Assembly: GCA_016928305.1 (NCBI GenBank)
Contig: JAFGKY010000062.1
Coordinates: forward strand, 62,001 to 126,000
Reading direction: 5' to 3'
Origin: Bacteroidales bacterium
Lineage (GTDB): Bacteria > Bacteroidota > Bacteroidia > Bacteroidales > UBA10428
Length of the DNA: 64,000 bases
In this document: piece by piece, positions 7,831-16,414 of the stretch
Position numbering within the stretch: the first letter of the stretch is position 1
How the letters are laid out: each line of letters opens with the position of its first letter
Program-made: the position numbers and the translations under genes
The notes under the pieces: generated by a model
Told to the model about the DNA's origin: nothing
What the model saw: the letters and a program-made list of their open reading frames with translations, nothing else
Databases searched by the model: none

Positions 7831-10800
7831 TTATCGATTTTAGCATACAATTCGTTGATATTTATAGGTTTGGAGATAAAATCATCGCACCCGGCATTGA
7901 GACATTTTTGCCGTTCTTCAGTAATAGCGTTGGCGGTCTGCGCAATTACAGGTATCGACTTATTAAACTTTTTGATTTCTTCAGTCGCCTCAAAGCCATT
8001 CATTTCAGGCATCTGAATATCCATCAGTACCAGATCGATTTTGTTATTGCTACGGCACAGGTTAACTGCCTCAATTCCGTCAGCAGCATGAATCACATTA
8101 GCATGGGTTTGTTTCAGAAAGCCTTCAAGGAATTTATAGCTGAATTTATCATCTTCTGCAATCAAAAAGGTGCGGCCTTCCCAGCTGTAATTTGTTTTCG
8201 GCTTTTTCTTTTCCTCTTTATCTTCCTCCTTCTTAACTGCCGGTGTATATGGGATTGCAAAATAGAATGTAGATCCAATGTTAACCGTCGATTCAGCCCA
8301 CATTTTGCCTCCAAGCAACTCGACAAGGCCTTTTGAGATAGCAAGGCCTAATCCGGATCCACCGTATTTACGTGTGGATGAACTGTCAGCCTGCATAAAT
8401 CTTTCGAATATAAGGTTCAGTTTTTCTTTAGGAATGCCAATGCCGGTATCTTTAACATAAAATAACAGCTCATTTGGTTTTTTCAGCTGGTAACCGAATT
8501 CAATAAAACCGAACTGTGTAAACTTAATGGAATTCCCTATGAGGTTGGTAAGTATTTGCCGGATCCGGGTAGAATCTGAGTGAATGTATGAATTCTCATT
8601 GGGAAAAGCTTTACGGACACGGATTTTTAGTTCCGATTTCTCCCTGCGTAAATATTGTGTAAGGAATGAAGAATGTACCTGGTCAAGCACATTGTTCAGC
8701 GAAAAATCATCCTCCATTATGCTGAGCTGACCAGCTTCTATTTTGGCGAAATCAATAATATCATCAATCAGGTTGACCAGCATTTTGCCATTGCTGTTTA
8801 TGATTTCAAGGTATTTCTTGCGATTTGCCGGACTAAGACTGTCATCATTCAGCATTTCTGCAAAACCAAGAATACCGTTCATGGGAGTTCGGATCTCATG
8901 TGACATGTTAGTAAGAAAGGCCGTTTTTAGTTTATCGGATTCTTCAGCTCTCTCCTTGGCCTTTACCAACTCATATTCGAGCAAACTACGATGCAATACT
9001 ACCGACACCTGATGAATAAAAGTTTCAATAATATGCTTGAATTTGATGATGCTTTTATTCAGCATAAGAATGGTAACATTGCCAAGCAATTTATTGTGAC
9101 GTGCAAGACCGATGTTATATATCTTGTGGACTTTAAGAAGTTCTTTAATTTGAGCCATCTGGACGCGTGAAATATCTCCCATATTTTCATCCAGAAATTC
9201 ATCTTGAACGGTAAAAATAGTTCCCGCATTTTCTACCCCACTTTTGACACTGGTTACATCAAATCGTTTGTCTTTCATCGAACCCCCAAGAATTCGTATG
9301 ATGTCATCCATATGAGCAGAAAGACCTGAAATCTTTTCAATGTGAAAACTGTTATCGCCCTCCTGATAAGAAGTAACAATCACAATAGCATCCTCAAGAA
9401 AATTGAAAAGCTTTTCAGCGATATAATCATATATATCATCTTTTGAGGATAGACCTAACAAATCCAATGCAGAATTGCTGAGAAATATCAGATTATCATG
9501 GTAAACCCTTTCTTTCAGTTCGCCCATTTTCCGTTCTGTAATATCTCTGGAATTAACAATTATTCCTTTGATAAATGGATTGGAAAGCTGGTTTGAAAAG
9601 ATACTTTCAACATAGATCCAACGTTTGTTCTTATGCAGGCTCCGGTATTCCTTTTTAATTTGCTTTTTTGGATTATTCAGTACTTCATCAAATGTTATCC
9701 GGAATGATTCAACGTCATCAGGGTGTACAGTTTTGAAGATGGGTTTGTTCAACAATTCATCCCGGTCAAAATCGAGAATCTTATTGTGGTATGAGCTTTC
9801 AAAAATAATAATGCCATCCTTGTCAAGAATGGAAATAGCATCTGAAGAATTTTGAAGCAATGCCCTGAAATGTTCTTCGCGTTCCCTGAGTGTTTCCTCC
9901 ATCACCTTACGTTCAGAAATATCCCTCGATATTCCCGTTATTCCTATTACTTCCCCTTTTTCATCATAAATAGGAGTTTTAAATGTTTCTGACCATACAT
10001 GTCCCTTGGGAAATTCCTCTACCTGCTCGAGCAATTGCCGTTTTCCGCTCTTCTTAACCTCTTCATCATTGCGTTCATAATCCTCAGCTAATTCAAACGC
10101 ACATAAGTCATAATCCGTTTTACCTATGATATCAGCAACTTCTTTGTTATATAATCTCGCAAATGGTTCATTAACAATTATATACTTTCCATTATTGTCT
10201 TTCAGCCAGGCCAGATATGGTATATTATCAAGAATAGCTTTCTGCTGATTTCTGGTAGTTATGATGGTGGCTTCAAGTTCTTTTAGCTCAGTCATGTCAC
10301 TGATCACATATACATACCGGTATACTTTGCCAAGATTGTCCTTCACAGGGAATATACGCGTCCATACATTTTTTATTTCACCATTTGGTTTTTGAATCCT
10401 GTATTGAATTCCTTTCCCCGGCTTTTTTGCGTCAAGTACTTTCTTGATATGTCGTTGATATTCCTTTTTATCAGGATCATAAACGACATCTAACAGAATG
10501 CTGGGATTGCTGATCAGTTCTTCAACGGTCCTTCCATATACACGTTCAAAGGCAGGATTAGCATAGAGTATAGTATTTTTACCGGACAATAAAAAAACAT
10601 CGGTTGTATTTTCAGCCAGTTGTCTGAATATTTCCTCACTTTCCCGGATAGCATCCTCGGTTATTTTGCGTTCGGTTATATTGGTTGCTATCACCGTTAC
10701 ACCTGTAATATGATGTTTGCTGTCGAGAATCGGGCAAAAAGTAATTTCATAAAACGTACTGATTCTATCTTTCAGGTAAACTTCCTCCCTGGTGAACTGT

Positions 10801-11867
10801 TCTCCTTTCAGTGCTTTTCCGAAATAAGATTTCCATTTTAGCCGGCTGTTTTCAGGTAACGATTTGAGAATATTATCTCCCACATTGATTTCTTTTCTAT
10901 AGTACCTGCGAAAGAAATCCCTGAACGGACTATTGGCGGTTACAATCGTTAAACCGGAATTTACTGACCAGATAAGATTTTTGGTACTCTCCAGCACAGA
11001 AGTCAGGTTAGCCTGGCTTATGCTGATTTGTCCCTGAGCTTGTTTTATTTCTGTTATGTCCCTTCCAATACCAAGTAATCCGGATATTTTCCCTTTCGTG
11101 TCGGTAAGCGGCACTTTACTGCTATAATAATAGAATGTCTTTTTCTTTCTTTTATCCATTATGGATATCTCATGGTTATTGATAGCCTTACCTTCCCTTA
11201 ATACAAGATCATCGTTACTGATAAACTCCGCAACAAGAGGAGATGTTTTCAACTCATTACCCGATTTGCCGAGTAGTTCAGCCGGATCTGATACATCGAA
11301 TAACTTCTCAAATGCCTGATTGGATAATATGAATTTCCCTTCGATATCTTTAAGGTAAATAAAGTCGGGAATAGAATCAATAAGCACCTTTAACTGATTT
11401 CGTTCCTGGATAAGGTGTTCCTCTGTATTCCTTTGTTCCGAGATATCTTCAACGATGCATGACAAATACAGGCTTTTATTGTCCTTGCCTCGGACAAGGG
11501 TGAAATAAAGACAAACGGGAAAAAGAGTGCTATTCTTGCGTTTGAAAAAAGTCTTATGTTTCAGGTGCCCATTCCCGCTCATCAGTTTTTTGATTATTCT
11601 TTTTCTTTCCGATTTATGGACAAAAACCTCACTGCCTATATTGCTGACAGACCTGATAAGATCAATGGGGGCCTCATACCCCAGCATATGAGCAAAGGTA
11701 TTGTTAGCTTCAATATATTTTCCGCCTAAGGTTGCCCGGAATATTCCAAGGGGAGCATTATCAAAAAAAGTATGGTACTTCTCAATGTCGGTTTTCAGAA
11801 TGGCATTGAGTCGCTCAAGTTCTTTAATTGCCGAAACATGATTGGTATGATTTTCTTTCCCCTTCAT
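7803..11867 (-). CDS. Hybrid sensor histidine kinase with six PAS domains
   Basis: A 1354-residue protein with no transmembrane helix, so a cytosolic sensor. About six PAS units follow one another: residues 30-150 (FFDNAPLGIFRATLGGKYIE), 155-275, 280-400, 405-530 (NTILYANPAFERVYG), 535-655 (AILDNIPYLAWLKDNNGKYI) and 660-780 (DAISILDKDGIIIFESSYHN). A GAF-like region covers about 790-970. HisKA has the phospho-acceptor in FLTNMSHEIRTPMNG (His near 989), and HATPase_c has N (NLIGNSIKF), G1 (DTGIGIP) and G2 (GGSGLGLAIS) boxes. A C-terminal receiver has LVLMDIQMPEMNG (Asp near 1282), T and K (FISKPI) residues. The signal is unknown. No separate response regulator is nearby; output must be in trans, or it concerns the overlapping downstream glycosyltransferase. 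Confidence 0.93.
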   Translation of the reverse strand: MKGKENHTNHVSAIKELERLNAILKTDIEKYHTFFDNAPLGIFRATLGGKYIEANNTFAHMLGYEAPIDLIRSVSNIGSEVFVHKSERKRIIKKLMSGNGHLKHKTFFKRKNSTLFPVCLYFTLVRGKDNKSLYLSCIVEDISEQRNTEEHLIQERNQLKVLIDSIPDFIYLKDIEGKFILSNQAFEKLFDVSDPAELLGKSGNELKTSPLVAEFISNDDLVLREGKAINNHEISIMDKRKKKTFYYYSSKVPLTDTKGKISGLLGIGRDITEIKQAQGQISISQANLTSVLESTKNLIWSVNSGLTIVTANSPFRDFFRRYYRKEINVGDNILKSLPENSRLKWKSYFGKALKGEQFTREEVYLKDRISTFYEITFCPILDSKHHITGVTVIATNITERKITEDAIRESEEIFRQLAENTTDVFLLSGKNTILYANPAFERVYGRTVEELISNPSILLDVVYDPDKKEYQRHIKKVLDAKKPGKGIQYRIQKPNGEIKNVWTRIFPVKDNLGKVYRYVYVISDMTELKELEATIITTRNQQKAILDNIPYLAWLKDNNGKYIIVNEPFARLYNKEVADIIGKTDYDLCAFELAEDYERNDEEVKKSGKRQLLEQVEEFPKGHVWSETFKTPIYDEKGEVIGITGISRDISERKVMEETLREREEHFRALLQNSSDAISILDKDGIIIFESSYHNKILDFDRDELLNKPIFKTVHPDDVESFRITFDEVLNNPKKQIKKEYRSLHKNKRWIYVESIFSNQLSNPFIKGIIVNSRDITERKMGELKERVYHDNLIFLSNSALDLLGLSSKDDIYDYIAEKLFNFLEDAIVIVTSYQEGDNSFHIEKISGLSAHMDDIIRILGGSMKDKRFDVTSVKSGVENAGTIFTVQDEFLDENMGDISRVQMAQIKELLKVHKIYNIGLARHNKLLGNVTILMLNKSIIKFKHIIETFIHQVSVVLHRSLLEYELVKAKERAEESDKLKTAFLTNMSHEIRTPMNGILGFAEMLNDDSLSPANRKKYLEIINSNGKMLVNLIDDIIDFAKIEAGQLSIMEDDFSLNNVLDQVHSSFLTQYLRREKSELKIRVRKAFPNENSYIHSDSTRIRQILTNLIGNSIKFTQFGFIEFGYQLKKPNELLFYVKDTGIGIPKEKLNLIFERFMQADSSSTRKYGGSGLGLAISKGLVELLGGKMWAESTVNIGSTFYFAIPYTPAVKKEEDKEEKKKPKTNYSWEGRTFLIAEDDKFSYKFLEGFLKQTHANVIHAADGIEAVNLCRSNNKIDLVLMDIQMPEMNGFEATEEIKKFNKSIPVIAQTANAITEERQKCLNAGCDDFISKPININELYAKIDKWLSIKHYG

Positions 11868-11924
11868 ATCCGTCTCAAGGATGAAAAAGTATAATCCTGA
11901 AAAACATGATCATCGATTACAAAG

Positions 11925-12539
11925 TTATTCCTTTTTTCGCCGTTTTATCTCATCACGAACCATGGATGCTTTTTCGTAATCTTCATCTTTAACAGCATCA
12001 CTCAATAATTCCTGTAATTCAGCAAGATTCATTTTCTTCAGTTCATCTGTAAAGGTTTTATTCTCTACAGGGATATTTCTGGAAGAAGCTTTTTTTTCAG
12101 ACGGACCGCTAACGGTGGATTCCTTTTCAAAATCGAGTATAATCCCTGCTCTTCGCATGATTTCCTCGGTTGTATAAATCGGGCATTTGAAACGTAATGC
12201 CAGTGCAATGGCATCGGATGTACGGGCATCAATTTCAATGAGTCTTTTGCCATCATCACAAGTGAGTTTGGAAGAAAAAACGCCTTCCTCAAGCTTATAA
12301 ACAGTTACTTCCAAAAGATCAATAGAAAAAGTACGGGCAAAATTAAGGAAAAGATCATGTGTTAGCGGACGAGGAGGTTTTAATCCTTCCAGCTGAATTG
12401 CAATCGCCTGCGCTTCAAAGCCCCCAACAATTATTGGGATTCTGCGGTTACCATTTTCTTCAGCCAATACAAGCGCATAAGCACCTGTTTGCGTCTGACT
12501 GTATGAAATCCCTAAAACATTTAACCTTATTTTATTCAT
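11925..12539 (-). CDS. Bifunctional nuclease (DUF151) family protein with UVR motif
   Basis: A 204-residue protein. Residues 1-130 form the DUF151/BFN domain: GISYSQTQTGAYALVLAEEN, RRIPIIVGGFEAQAIA, RPLTHDLFLNF and DARTSDAIALALRFKCPIY. The C-terminal 35 residues (LQELLSDAVKDEDYEKASMV followed by RDEIKRRKK) are a UVR motif like that binding UvrA/UvrB. A short Lys/Ser/Glu linker joins them. Plant and some bacterial DUF151 proteins show DNase/RNase activity; in Bacteroidota this two-domain form is widespread but its role is not settled. A TAnnTTTG box sits upstream at 12580-12587, so the gene is probably monocistronic or leads into the kinase gene 57 bp downstream. Confidence 0.88.
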   Translation of the reverse strand: MNKIRLNVLGISYSQTQTGAYALVLAEENGNRRIPIIVGGFEAQAIAIQLEGLKPPRPLTHDLFLNFARTFSIDLLEVTVYKLEEGVFSSKLTCDDGKRLIEIDARTSDAIALALRFKCPIYTTEEIMRRAGIILDFEKESTVSGPSEKKASSRNIPVENKTFTDELKKMNLAELQELLSDAVKDEDYEKASMVRDEIKRRKKE

Positions 12540-12579
12540 TATCAGTTAAAAACAATTACTTCCGCAGCCTATCATAATA

Positions 12580-12587
12580 CAAATATA
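12580..12587 (-). promoter_or_regulatory. -7 box for the DUF151 gene
   Basis: TATATTTG on the minus strand matches TAnnTTTG, 40 bp before the ATG at 12539. No TTG is seen at the -33 spacing. Confidence 0.45.
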
Positions 12588-12774
12588 ATGATTTCATCCT
12601 ATCATTTTCGACTTTCCTTTATAAACCACAAGCCTGTGTTGAAAAGTTACGCATTCAAGGACATTTATACAACAATTCTATACATATCCTGTCTATAAAA
12701 AATCACGGATTCAGGTAGAAAATGTCCGGGTATGCCGGTTCAGATAATCTAAATCCGTTGCTAAAGAGAATAAG

Positions 12775-12945
12775 AACATAATGAATCTCCCCACCGCAAG
12801 CGGCGAAGAATTAACCAATCCCGATACGCTTCGCTATCGGGATAATTACTCACTTCGTTCATGAGAAAGTTCGGCTTCCAGTTTCCAGCCTGCCTGCAGC
12901 AATCAGGTTCGCGGGTACGCTCCTGAAAACTGAATCTCATCAAAA
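12775..12945. repeat. Extragenic repeat-like stretch with a strong hairpin
   Basis: This gap between divergent genes holds GC-richer palindromic pieces in an AT-rich background: CCGCAAGCGG at 12794-12803 and a hairpin at 12819-12842 with 8-bp arms TCCCGATA/TATCGGGA and an 8-nt loop CGCTTCGC. The composition and hairpin resemble dispersed extragenic palindromes of Bacteroidota genomes. A minus-strand open frame across it looks like repeat read-through, not a gene. Nothing else is seen between 12588 and 12998. Confidence 0.45.
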
Positions 12946-12998
12946 ATAAATCATGTAACTTAGACTTTTTCAATCAACCAGAATATTTGTACATTAAT

Positions 12999-13028
12999 TT
13001 GCAGTTACATCAAACTTTTATATCTTTG
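12999..13028 (+). promoter_or_regulatory. Promoter of the rplU-rpmA operon
   Basis: TTG (12999-13001), 19 bp, then TATCTTTG (13021-13028): a close match to the Bacteroidota housekeeping promoter. The rplU ATG is 36 bp downstream. Confidence 0.72.
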
Positions 13029-13063
13029 CAATCCCAAAAATTAACAGAAGAAATTTTAATTCG

Positions 13064-13660
13064 ATGTATGCCATTGTTGCAATAGCCGGTCAACAGTTCA
13101 AAGTTGAGAAAGGCAAGAAAATAATCGTTCATCAGCTTCATTCAAATGTCGGTGATGAGGTGACCTTTGAAAAAGTATTGCTAACTGACAACGAGGGAAA
13201 GATTAGCGTTGGTAATCCTTATGTTAAGGACGCTGCTGTTACCGCACAGGTAATCTCTCACCTGCGGGGTGATAAAATAAAAGTGTTCAAGAAGAAAAGA
13301 AGAAAAGGTTACCAGGTATTAAACGGACACCGGCAGTATTTTACCGAATTACAGATTGAAGAAATTATTGAGACCGGCTTTGTGAAAAAAGCGCCCAAGG
13401 CAAAAAAGGCAGAAGAACCGCGACCTGTGGAAAAAGAAGCTGCAGAGCATAAGGCCATAGTTAAAGAAAAGCCTGAAAAACCGGCAAAGCCGGCACCCAG
13501 GAAAAAAACTGAGCCTAAAGCTGAAGAAGAAAAAGCCAAACCGGCCGCAAAAAAAACTACAAAAAAGGAGACAAAAGGAAAGGCAAAACCTGCAGCCAGG
13601 AAAACTGCAGCCAAAAGCAAACCAACGGCCAAAAAAGAATATAAAGCAAAGAAAAAATAA
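13064..13660 (+). CDS. rplU: Ribosomal protein L21 with long basic C-terminal tail
   Basis: Residues 1-105 are a standard L21: MYAIVAIAGQQFKVEKGKKI, VGDEVTFEKVLL, VTAQVISHLRGDKIKVFKKK and the conserved KRRKGYQVLNGHRQYFTELQ. Typical bacterial L21 is about 100-105 residues; this one continues for about 93 more, almost all Lys, Ala, Pro, Glu and Thr (AKKAEEPRPVEKEAAE, KPAAKKTTKKETKGKAKPAA), like a histone H1 or AlgP-type tail. The tail is in one frame with a proper stop 22 bp before rpmA, so it is not a frameshift artefact. L21 binds 23S rRNA near L20; the tail would reach outside the core and may contact RNA or DNA. Operon with rpmA under a strong promoter. Confidence 0.95.
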   Translation: MYAIVAIAGQQFKVEKGKKIIVHQLHSNVGDEVTFEKVLLTDNEGKISVGNPYVKDAAVTAQVISHLRGDKIKVFKKKRRKGYQVLNGHRQYFTELQIEEIIETGFVKKAPKAKKAEEPRPVEKEAAEHKAIVKEKPEKPAKPAPRKKTEPKAEEEKAKPAAKKTTKKETKGKAKPAARKTAAKSKPTAKKEYKAKKK

Positions 13661-13682
13661 ACCGAAGTAAAAGCATACCAAT

Positions 13683-13946
13683 ATGGCACACAAAAAAGGA
13701 GCAGGTAGTTCCAGAAACGGCAGGGATTCACAAAGTAAACGCCTGGGAGTCAAGTTATTCGGAGGAGAACAGGCAAAAGCCGGCAATATTATATTGCGTC
13801 AGCGCGGAACGGTCCATCATCCCGGATTAAACGTGGGAATAGGTAAAGATCATACCCTTTTTGCCCTGGTTGACGGAACCATTAAGTTCCATAAGAAGAA
13901 AAACGACCGTTCCTATGTTTCTGTCGAACCTTTCGGGACAAACTAA
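13683..13946 (+). CDS. rpmA: Ribosomal protein L27
   Basis: An 87-residue L27. The N-terminus [20 protein letters not shown] is the segment that reaches the peptidyl-transferase centre and needs no proteolytic trimming here, unlike the Firmicutes form. The core [40 protein letters not shown] and VDGTIKF is typical. It follows rplU in the conserved rplU-rpmA order and is closed by a terminator. Confidence 0.97.
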   Translation: MAHKKGAGSSRNGRDSQSKRLGVKLFGGEQAKAGNIILRQRGTVHHPGLNVGIGKDHTLFALVDGTIKFHKKKNDRSYVSVEPFGTN

Positions 13947-13968
13947 AACGAACTGCCGGAAACGTAAT

Positions 13969-14019
13969 TCTCCTGTTATTGGCTGATGCATTGTCAGACA
14001 TACAGGAGATTTTTATTTT
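13969..14019 (+). terminator. Rho-independent terminator after rplU-rpmA
   Basis: Arms TCTCCTGT (13969-13976) and ACAGGAGA (14002-14009) form an 8-bp stem, with an inner CTGA/TCAG stem in the loop (13983-13986 with 13994-13997), followed by a T-rich run TTTTTATTTT. Confidence 0.75.
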
Positions 14020-14038
14020 ATCATAATCCGTTCCACTT

Positions 14039-15313
14039 ATGTTAACACTGGCAATTATCCGCGAAAAAACCGAAGAAGTTATCCAACGGTTAAAAATTAA
14101 AAATTTCAACGCTGAAGAAATCATTAACCAAGTTGTTGAATTGGATAAGAAGCGCCGATCGCTCCAACATTTGCAGGATTCGAAACAAAGTGAACTGAAT
14201 ACCCTCTCCAGATCTATCGGTTCGTTGTTCCAGGAAGGGCGAAAAGAAGAAGCCGAAGCATCGCGCCGTAAAACAACGGATATCAAAGAGGAGATCAAAA
14301 AGATCGGTCAGCAGTTTGAAGCCCTTGAATCCGACCTGAACAGTTTGCTGATTCAGTTGCCAAACCTGCCGCATCAATCTGTTCCTTCCGGCAACAGTGC
14401 AGAAGATAACGTTGTTGTACGAGAAGGGGGAACACCGCCAAAACTGACTGAAAAAGCCTTACCACATTGGGAACTGGCAAAAAAATACGATATTATTGAT
14501 TTTGAACTGGGCAACAAGATCACCGGCGCAGGATTCCCGTTATACAAGGGAAAGGGAGCAAAACTGCAAAGGGCCCTGATCAATTTCTTTCTCGATGAAA
14601 ACCAGAAAGCCGGATATACTGAATTCATGCCTCCCCTTATGGTGAATCAGGATTCGGGTTTCGGGACTGGTCAGTTGCCTGATAAAGACGGGCAGATGTA
14701 TTATGTGGGAGCTGATAATTATTACCTCATACCCACAGCAGAAGTACCGGTAACCAATATATACAGGGATGTTATTCTGGATGCAGCGGATTTCCCGATC
14801 CGAAATACAGCGTATACACCCTGTTTCAGGCGTGAAGCCGGATCGTATGGTAAAGATGTCAGAGGACTTAACCGGCTCCATCAGTTTGACAAAGTTGAAA
14901 TAGTTCAGATCCAGCACCCGGACAGGTCTTACGAATCTTTGGAAGAAATGCTGAGTCACGTGGAAAGCCTTGTACGCAAATTGGAACTTCCTTACAGGAT
15001 TATCAAACTCTGTGGCGGTGATATGAGTTTCACCTCCGCACTGACATATGACTTCGAGGTATACGCGGCAGCCCAAAAACGCTGGCTCGAAGTAAGCTCT
15101 GTATCAAATTTCGAATCATTTCAGGCAAACCGGTTAAAACTACGTTTCAAAGAGGAAGGTGAAAAGAAAACCACATTGGCCCATACGCTTAACGGAAGTT
15201 CGCTGGCCCTGCCCCGTATTGTTGCGGCACTGCTGGAAAACAACCAGACTGATAGAGGAATTACTTTACCCTCCGTATTGCATTTCTATACCGGATTCAA
15301 TCTTATTGTTTGA
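14039..15313 (+). CDS. serS: Seryl-tRNA synthetase
   Basis: A 424-residue class II synthetase that charges tRNA-Ser. The N-terminal arm is a long antiparallel coiled coil (about residues 25-100, rich in Lys/Glu/Gln/Leu), used to grip the long variable arm of tRNA-Ser. The catalytic domain shows motif 1 around FFLDENQKAGYTEFMPPLMV, the serine-binding segment TAEVPVTNIYRD, motif 2 FRREAGSYGKDVRGLNRLHQFDK (shown here as FRREAGSYGKDVRGL) and motif 3 LNGSSLALPRIVAALLENNQ. Length and motif spacing match bacterial SerRS. It has its own transcription unit after the rpmA terminator. Confidence 0.97.
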   Translation: MLTLAIIREKTEEVIQRLKIKNFNAEEIINQVVELDKKRRSLQHLQDSKQSELNTLSRSIGSLFQEGRKEEAEASRRKTTDIKEEIKKIGQQFEALESDLNSLLIQLPNLPHQSVPSGNSAEDNVVVREGGTPPKLTEKALPHWELAKKYDIIDFELGNKITGAGFPLYKGKGAKLQRALINFFLDENQKAGYTEFMPPLMVNQDSGFGTGQLPDKDGQMYYVGADNYYLIPTAEVPVTNIYRDVILDAADFPIRNTAYTPCFRREAGSYGKDVRGLNRLHQFDKVEIVQIQHPDRSYESLEEMLSHVESLVRKLELPYRIIKLCGGDMSFTSALTYDFEVYAAAQKRWLEVSSVSNFESFQANRLKLRFKEEGEKKTTLAHTLNGSSLALPRIVAALLENNQTDRGITLPSVLHFYTGFNLIV

Positions 15314-15467
15314 TTAAACTGAATTGTTTACCGCCGAAACAGGGTAATTTCATTGTTTTTTCCGGAGTGCAGGCAATAGGGAATTTCATTCCTTTAGCAT
15401 GATAGCCCGGGTAACTCACATTATTGATATTCAATCGCTCAATGGTAACGTTGGTACCCGGAGTCGT

Positions 15468-16082
15468 TTACTCCAGGGCAAATTTTATTTCCCGTATTGC
15501 CTCCCGGTTGCCAACAAAGTCGACAGAATAATACGAAAGTACATAATTCCCTTTATCTTCTATTGTCAGGGGATCGGAATATTTTTCAAAGGAACCGCCG
15601 TTCAGGGAATAATAGGAAGACGATGTCCCCGATACAGCATCTGCTGCCAATAAAGCGATCGTAACCTTATCCCTGTAGACAACAGTCTTATCCCGTGTAA
15701 ACTTGATTTTCCCGGTAAGTTTTGCCCGTGTTACCGGGGGTTTTCCGTCGGCATAAACATCAAAAATAATATCGGCAGCAGGATAGATCATCTGTTTTGT
15801 GACCGTATCAACGCACCAGGGGGAACGAACTGTATTCCTTCCCTCGGTATCAAAATACATGGGATTGCTGTAGTTTTTTGAACTGTCACTGGTAAGTCGA
15901 TATGCAGGTGCGTTTTCTTCAGGTGATGTTGAAATCCAAAGATAGACCGGAAGTTGTTTATTGATATATATTCTTCCCGCATCGTTTACATAAACCACCG
16001 GATTTTCCCGGGTTGGCTCCTGTCCATAGCCAATACTTAAAAAGGCAGTTACTATTAAAAAGATTGTGGCTGACTTTTTCAT
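15468..16082 (-). CDS. Secreted Ig-like (OmpL47-type) beta-domain protein
   Basis: A 204-residue protein with a signal peptide (MKKSATIFLIVTAFLSIGYG) and beta-rich body. The C-terminal third (about 130-200) reads like the bacterial Ig-like repeat seen in OmpL47 and chitobiase-type proteins: VTIALLAADAVSGTSSSYYS, NGGSFEKYSDPLTI, GNYVLSYYSVDFVGNREA. The first part (VYVNDAGRIYINKQLPVYLW) may be a second, more divergent copy. These domains are usually structural or carbohydrate-binding modules; no enzyme motif is seen. It is monocistronic and convergent with serS. Function unknown. Confidence 0.72.
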   Translation of the reverse strand: MKKSATIFLIVTAFLSIGYGQEPTRENPVVYVNDAGRIYINKQLPVYLWISTSPEENAPAYRLTSDSSKNYSNPMYFDTEGRNTVRSPWCVDTVTKQMIYPAADIIFDVYADGKPPVTRAKLTGKIKFTRDKTVVYRDKVTIALLAADAVSGTSSSYYSLNGGSFEKYSDPLTIEDKGNYVLSYYSVDFVGNREAIREIKFALE

Positions 16083-16414
16083 ATGCTTGCTTTTTCAAAA
16101 TGAATTTACATCAATATCATGGTTTGGTTTCACGTATGTCATTCCTTCCTGCAAGTATTATTTCTATTTTACTAATGCATTGAATCAGGGCCGGAATAAC
16201 GGATTAAACTGTTCGGTAAAATTAATTCAAATTCCGCTTCGGTTACTTCCTGCAATTAATTTGTATGAACCTGTCCGCTATTTTAACAAACAATTAAGTA
16301 ATTCGGGATTTATAAAAATCAGAGTTACTGATTTTTTATTGTATGAATATAAGGATTAATTGCTAATTTGAAGTCTTTTCACACCGGCTTTTTATCAACA
16401 GCCAAAAACAGGCT
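16083..16414. other. Divergent intergenic region, no gene seen
   Basis: This 332-bp gap separates the secreted Ig-like protein from the EamA transporter. It should hold both promoters, but I find no convincing TAnnTTTG with a matching TTG, no RNA gene and no repeat. Confidence 0.5.

Noticed and set aside
12761..12973. 70-residue minus-strand ORF
   Set aside because: Covers the hairpin repeat; no plausible domain and no start signal.
13309..13786. Two long minus-strand ORFs opposite rplU
   Set aside because: Phe/Ala-rich shadows of the Lys/Ala-rich L21 tail on the other strand.
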